64,000 nucleotides of DNA from contig CAUUCP010000001.1 in the NCBI GenBank assembly GCA_963543925.1, positions 62,001-126,000 on the forward strand, written 5' to 3'. Below, one piece after another: positions 59,630 to 64,000 of this stretch. Source of the stretch: Bacteroides_D sp963543925. Its GTDB lineage: Bacteria > Bacteroidota > Bacteroidia > Bacteroidales > CAJPTX01. The notes under the pieces are model-generated. The model ran no database searches, was not told where the DNA came from, and saw nothing but the letters and a program-made list of their open reading frames with translations. Every line of letters starts with the position of its first letter. Position 1 is the first letter of the stretch. Made by a program: the position numbers and the translations under genes.

Positions 59630-60787
59630 TTATTCGTCACTTTCGCAGTCTTTCATGCTCCCTGCATACATGGCAAAACGCTGATATTTACATTCTATGG
59701 GACCGTTGAAGAGTGTAATAGTACGCGATGGATGAAGACCGAAATTCTTCATTGCGACACGATTTCCTGCCAGCACCCAGACATCCCACCCCTCATACCG
59801 TGCCTTGAAGACATCACCTAATTGGGTATAAAAACGGTCTAGTTGAAACTGTTTCAGACGTTCCCCGTACGGGGGATTCGTTATCACGATTCCAGGGATA
59901 ATCGGTGGCTGCAAATCAAAGACCGATTCCTTTTTTAGAGAAATATGCTTATGAAGTCCAGCTGAGCGAATATTTGCTGCGGCACTTTCCAGCGCCTTTC
60001 CAGAAATGTCCGTCCCCATAATCAAGACATCACTGTCATGTTCCTGCGAATCGTCATTGGCTATTTCTGTAAGAAGATCTGCATCGAAATCTGCCCAGAA
60101 TTCAAAAGCGAAGTGGTCGCGAAAAAGACCTGGGGCTATCCCGTTGGCTATCAAGGCAGCCTCAATAAGGAGTGTGCCAGAACCGCACATCGGATCTAAA
60201 AATGGTACTTCACCATTCCAACCACTGTGCAAAATCATTCCTGCTGCGAGTACCTCACTCAACGGTGCTACATCCTGCGCTACTCGATAACCGCGTTTAT
60301 GCAATGATTCGCCAGAAGAGTCTAAGAGGATATCACAAGATCGGTCGTGAATATGCAGATTGATACGTACCTGCGGATGATCTGAATCCACGAAAGGACG
60401 ACGATTGTAGCGGCTACGGAAATAGTCCACAATAGCGTCTTTAAGACGATAGGTTGCATAACGCGAATCTCTGAAGATGTCCGAATTCACCACACTATCT
60501 ATAGCAAAATGGTGTGTCACCTCCATGAGGGTACTCCAATCGAAAGCACGCGCTTGCTCGTAGAGTTCGTCAGTATTTTCTGCAGAGAAACTGATCAAGG
60601 GTTTTAGAATACGTAGTGCGGTGCGACAGTGGTAGTTTGCCATATAAAGAAGACGTAGATCTCCTTCGAAGCGCACCATACGACATTCTTGAGAAACATT
60701 TTGAGCTCCCAGCGCTCGTAATTCCTCCGCGAGCACGGGTTCTAACCCCTGCAAAGTCTTTGCGATATAAACGTTCGCAGCCTCCAT
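59630..60787 (-). CDS. THUMP-domain RNA methyltransferase (RlmL-type)
   Basis: The 385-aa protein has an N-terminal ferredoxin-like/THUMP region (about residues 5-160) and an SAM-dependent methyltransferase domain with DPMCGSGTLLIEAALIANG and the catalytic VITNPPYGERL. This matches the N-terminal half of E. coli RlmL, which makes m2G2445 in 23S rRNA, as in shorter homologues of other phyla. It lies 18 bases downstream of the DEAD-box helicase gene's stop. Confidence 0.88.
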   Translation of the reverse strand: MEAANVYIAKTLQGLEPVLAEELRALGAQNVSQECRMVRFEGDLRLLYMANYHCRTALRILKPLISFSAENTDELYEQARAFDWSTLMEVTHHFAIDSVVNSDIFRDSRYATYRLKDAIVDYFRSRYNRRPFVDSDHPQVRINLHIHDRSCDILLDSSGESLHKRGYRVAQDVAPLSEVLAAGMILHSGWNGEVPFLDPMCGSGTLLIEAALIANGIAPGLFRDHFAFEFWADFDADLLTEIANDDSQEHDSDVLIMGTDISGKALESAAANIRSAGLHKHISLKKESVFDLQPPIIPGIVITNPPYGERLKQFQLDRFYTQLGDVFKARYEGWDVWVLAGNRVAMKNFGLHPSRTITLFNGPIECKYQRFAMYAGSMKDCESDE

Positions 60788-60804
60788 CTTTAGATAGATG
60801 AATG

Positions 60805-62451
60805 TTATTGTTTCTTTTTCTTATTCTTTCTTCTTACGATGCCCTCTTCTGCGCCTTTTGAATTGCGATCCTTGGCTTTTGAGATCATCGGCTTCCCCGT
60901 TGTGGTAAATTCTTGCGAAAAGGCTGCCAAGAGCTGTTTTCCTTTTTCGTAACTCACTGTCACAAAAGAGAATTCATCTAGGACAAGCACATCTTCCAAA
61001 TCACGACTCCGGACGTGAGCAAAATCGCAAATAAACTCTGTCAAGGTACGTGCAGTATAGCCATCACGCTTTCCACAAGCGATGAATAGACGTGTCGTCC
61101 CTCGATTTTCGACTTTGAAGCCTCGAATTTCTTGGTAGCTCGTCACGTCCAAATCATTTTTATAAGCCATTCGGAAAAGCGATGCAAGAGCAACCTCTGG
61201 AGGATAGACTTGCAAAAGCTCCTGCGCAATATCGAGATAGTCGTTGAATTGTTCGTTTTCTACCACCTCTCGCAATTCGTCTTTGAGTAGTTCTCGTTTT
61301 ACCTCCACCACGTCTTGTGCATTGGGTAAGGTTTCCTTCCGAATCTTGAACTTGATACTTTTTTGGAAGTATAGGAGCTTTCGGTATTCCGATGGACTTA
61401 CAAATGTTATCGCAGTACCTTCTTTTCCCGCCCGTCCTGTCCGTCCGACGCGATGTACATAAGACTCTGGATCCTGTGGGAGGCTATAATTTATCACATG
61501 GGTTAGGTCTGCAATATCTATTCCTCGTGCTGCGACATCCGTAGCTACAAGGATGTTTATCAAGCGTTTGCGGAATTTATTCAATGTCTTTTCTCGCTGC
61601 GTTTGAGTAATCTCCCCGTGTAACCCCTCGGCTGCATACCCATTTTCTATAAGTCGAAAAGAGAGCTCGTCAACATCCGTACGAGTGCGACAGAAAACAA
61701 GTCCGTAAAAATCTGGTTCGATATCCACTATACGCGTGAGTGCATCGAACTTGTCGCTCTCCATAACCTCAAAGTAGATCTGGTCTGCCAGATGGGTAGG
61801 CTTTTGCTCCTTATCCACTTCAATGCGCTTAACATCGCGCATAAATTTTTGAGAAAGAGCTACAATTTGCTCTGGCATGGTGGCTGAGAAGAGCAACATA
61901 CGATGTTCAGAGGTCACCCGTGAGAGAATCTCTTCCACGTCTTCGATAAAGCCCATATTGAGCATCTCATCTGCCTCATCCAAGACACACCAAGCCACGT
62001 GCTCCAAATGTAGATCGCCACGCCTCAATAAATCTAAAATACGACCTGGTGTGCCAACTACCAAATGAGCCCCACGCTTGAGACGACGTTGCTGTTCAGA
62101 AATAGATTGCCCCCCGTAAACAGTTAGAAGTTGAACCTTTTTTTCTCCTCGTAACGAGGAGATCTCCTCGGTCATTTGCACTGCAAGCTCGCGTGTTGGC
62201 GCAAGAATAAGAGCTTGTGGCATTAGCAAGGATGGATCTAAACGTTCAAGAATTGGTAACCCAAAAGCTGCCGTTTTCCCAGTCCCAGTTTGTGCCTGTG
62301 CTATAACGTCGCAGCTCTCTTGCAGCAAAACTGGGATCGCCAAACGCTGTATAGGCGAAGGGCGTTCAAATCCTTTCGCTGAAATCGCCTCCAAGGAACT
62401 TTCTGATAACCCGAGGTCTGCAAACGTCTCTATATTTTCCTGTTCACTCAT
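60805..62451 (-). CDS. deaD: DEAD-box RNA helicase
   Basis: The 548-aa protein has all core motifs in order: Q motif GFERPSPIQ, AQTGTGKT, PTRELA, VLDEADEML, SATMP, VATDVAARGID and HRVGRTGRAG. A C-terminal DbpA/CsdA-type RNA-binding domain (about 440-520) and a basic tail KNKKKKQ follow. These proteins unwind RNA in ribosome assembly or decay, particularly at low temperature. The linkage to an rRNA methyltransferase gene supports a ribosome role, as inference. Confidence 0.93.
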   Translation of the reverse strand: MSEQENIETFADLGLSESSLEAISAKGFERPSPIQRLAIPVLLQESCDVIAQAQTGTGKTAAFGLPILERLDPSLLMPQALILAPTRELAVQMTEEISSLRGEKKVQLLTVYGGQSISEQQRRLKRGAHLVVGTPGRILDLLRRGDLHLEHVAWCVLDEADEMLNMGFIEDVEEILSRVTSEHRMLLFSATMPEQIVALSQKFMRDVKRIEVDKEQKPTHLADQIYFEVMESDKFDALTRIVDIEPDFYGLVFCRTRTDVDELSFRLIENGYAAEGLHGEITQTQREKTLNKFRKRLINILVATDVAARGIDIADLTHVINYSLPQDPESYVHRVGRTGRAGKEGTAITFVSPSEYRKLLYFQKSIKFKIRKETLPNAQDVVEVKRELLKDELREVVENEQFNDYLDIAQELLQVYPPEVALASLFRMAYKNDLDVTSYQEIRGFKVENRGTTRLFIACGKRDGYTARTLTEFICDFAHVRSRDLEDVLVLDEFSFVTVSYEKGKQLLAAFSQEFTTTGKPMISKAKDRNSKGAEEGIVRRKNKKKKQ

Positions 62452-62507
62452 TGATAGTAAGAAGTCCCAAAGGGACAGAGATTGAGAATTTCTTCTGTGT
62501 ACTGTAG

Positions 62508-64000
62508 CTATTTATTTTCCAGAATGGGCTTACCCTTTTCCTCCCAGTGCTCCAATAAGTCGAGTGCACACTTCACCTCCTCGTCGCGGAGATGAAGCAC
62601 CCTATGCATAGATTCGAAATTATAGAGAGAACGTGCTACATACACCTTAGCATACCAATTTAATTCAGAGAGATCCACCTCTGATAGTTTTCCCCCGTCC
62701 ATAGTCGTTTTTTCTCCATTCTTTTCGGAAAAATTCACTAGCGAAGTTACCGCTGAAGCGGAGAGGCTAAAATCTCGTTTGTAGGTATCAAGATCAGGAT
62801 ACCTCTTAAGTAAAGAATCGCGATGTTCTGTCACATAATCCAAAACCCACTGCCCTACCAAACCGTGCCGCAAAAGCCTAGCTACATATTCCGAAGCAAA
62901 AACTGTGTCCAAGGGGATGAATATATCGGGCATTATCCCTCCTCCGCCATAAACAGTACGTCGCGTACGAAGGGTGGAGTATTTCAAACTATCTGGGAAA
63001 TGGATACTATCCTTATGAAAGAGTTCTCCATTCTTATAGCGCGCGTAGAAGGTTTCACGATACTTATCCTTCTCACCCAGAGAGTACGGGGTTTGAATTA
63101 GACGGTTGCTAGGAGTATAATAACGAGCAATAGTAATACGATACAACGAGCTATCTTGGAAGGCAAACTGGTTCTGCACCAGCCCTTTTCCAAAAGTACG
63201 TCGTCCGACAATAATCGCTCTATCCCAATCTTGTAATGCCCCCGAGACAATCTCACTTGAAGAAGCCGTATTTTCATCAACCAACACAACTAATGGGCTT
63301 TTCAAGAAGGCATTGCCCATATCGATGGCTTCGAAATCCTGACGTCCTGTTCGACGCCCCTGCGCATAAACCACTTGTGTCCCCTTAGGTAAAAAAGCGC
63401 TTGCCATGAGAATGGCTCCTTGCATCAAGCCGCCTCCATTCCCACGCAAGTCTAAGATAAAAGAAGCCGCCCCCTCGGCATTCAGGCGCGCAAGAGCCAT
63501 AATAAACTCCCTGATCGTCGGTTCTGCAAACCGGGTGACTCGCAAATAGCCGATTCCAGGACGAATTTGATAAGCTACATCCACACTATGAAGGGGGATC
63601 GAATCCCGAACCACCGTATATTGATAAACTTTTTTATCCCGTAAAACATCTAACACAACAGAAGTGCCACGCGGACCTCGAAGATATTTTGCAACCCGAG
63701 CATTGCTGAGTTTTATACTAGCGATGTTCTCCCCATTCACGGTTAAAAATTTATCCCCCGCACGAATTCCTACCTTTTCTGCAGGTGCGTTCGGAATGGC
63801 CGACATCACAACGAGCGTATCGCGCTGAATAGCAAACTCTATTCCAACACCAAAGAAGTGCCCTGTAAGATCCGACATAGCCTCCTCACTCTGTTCCTTG
63901 GGAATATAATAAGAGTGAGGATCGAGTTCCTGTAGTAGAGCGGTTATTGCCTTATCTACAAGCTCTTTATTGTTAATAGAGTCTACGTAATAGAAACGAA
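62508..64000 (-). CDS. C-terminal processing protease, S41 family (5' end cut off)
   Basis: Roughly 496 codons are present and the gene continues beyond the window. Visible parts are the N-terminal region RFYYVDSINNKELVDKAITALLQELDPHS, a PDZ domain (from GHFFGVGIEFAI), and the protease domain with FILDLRGNGGG, ENTASSSEIVSGALQDWDRA (catalytic Ser) and RRTFGKGLVQ (catalytic Lys). These residues are intact, so it is an active CtpA-type enzyme of the envelope. The upstream frame past 63878 is open to the window edge, so the ATG there is internal. Confidence 0.93.
   Translation of the reverse strand, partial: RFYYVDSINNKELVDKAITALLQELDPHSYYIPKEQSEEAMSDLTGHFFGVGIEFAIQRDTLVVMSAIPNAPAEKVGIRAGDKFLTVNGENIASIKLSNARVAKYLRGPRGTSVVLDVLRDKKVYQYTVVRDSIPLHSVDVAYQIRPGIGYLRVTRFAEPTIREFIMALARLNAEGAASFILDLRGNGGGLMQGAILMASAFLPKGTQVVYAQGRRTGRQDFEAIDMGNAFLKSPLVVLVDENTASSSEIVSGALQDWDRAIIVGRRTFGKGLVQNQFAFQDSSLYRITIARYYTPSNRLIQTPYSLGEKDKYRETFYARYKNGELFHKDSIHFPDSLKYSTLRTRRTVYGGGGIMPDIFIPLDTVFASEYVARLLRHGLVGQWVLDYVTEHRDSLLKRYPDLDTYKRDFSLSASAVTSLVNFSEKNGEKTTMDGGKLSEVDLSELNWYAKVYVARSLYNFESMHRVLHLRDEEVKCALDLLEHWEEKGKPILENK

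Overview
This 64 kb window looks like chromosome from an anaerobic member of the Bacteroidetes, most like the Porphyromonas branch of the Bacteroidales. Supporting signs are the short primary sigma factor (286 aa), the nrdD/nrdG anaerobic ribonucleotide reductase pair, a sufBCDS cluster, a FabK-type enoyl reductase, a PorE-like protein of the type IX secretion system (T9SS), a secreted protein with a gliding-motility-type C-terminal sorting domain, and several TAnnTTTG promoter elements with few Shine-Dalgarno sequences. I saw no rRNA, tRNA, CRISPR array, transposase or phage gene. Gene calls rest on reading protein motifs, not on database searches.

Layout. From 1 to 23.1 kb all genes are on the + strand: yajC; ybbR-coaE-TerB/J protein-tilS; sufBCDS; floA; marR-membrane protein-phoH-purC; dnaN-exonuclease; a small operon of two unrecognised proteins plus a MATE transporter; and htrA-(sigma-like/PDZ protein)-rpoD. 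The middle (23-32 kb) is mixed: purN (-), acpP-fabF-rnc (+), nrdG and nrdD (-), a lipoprotein gene and lpxH (+). From 32 kb to the end everything is on the - strand: parC-dapF; a compact ten-gene run from fabK (50.3 kb) through two M16 peptidases, a T9SS cargo, rel, a TPR protein, a GNAT acyltransferase, a PfkB kinase and porE to a radical SAM gene (36.0 kb); an S41-like protein with a broken signal peptide frame; rluD-type, panB, a 4-TM protein, bactofilin, osmC; an orphan chemoreceptor; a radical SAM/glycosyltransferase pair; an RlmL-type methyltransferase; a DEAD-box helicase; and a CtpA-type protease cut by the window edge. Gene direction and visible base skew (G/T-rich + strand on the left, C/A-rich on the right) both converge near 23-30 kb, as at a replication terminus.

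Most unusual items. (1) Between htrA and rpoD lies a 193-aa gene whose first half resembles a decayed sigma-70 region 2 and whose second half resembles a PDZ domain, the two domain types of its neighbours. (2) Three copies of an unnamed intergenic element of about 350-400 bp, each carrying an internal array of 11-bp units with a different unit number, and with the array inverted relative to its flanks in one copy. (3) A 558-aa protein that looks like a nucleotide-binding-dead AAA+ ATPase, in an operon with another unrecognised protein. (4) A 7-bp homopolymer that puts a signal peptide out of frame with a 700-aa S41-like protein. (5) A strong terminator hairpin lying inside the start region of rnc.
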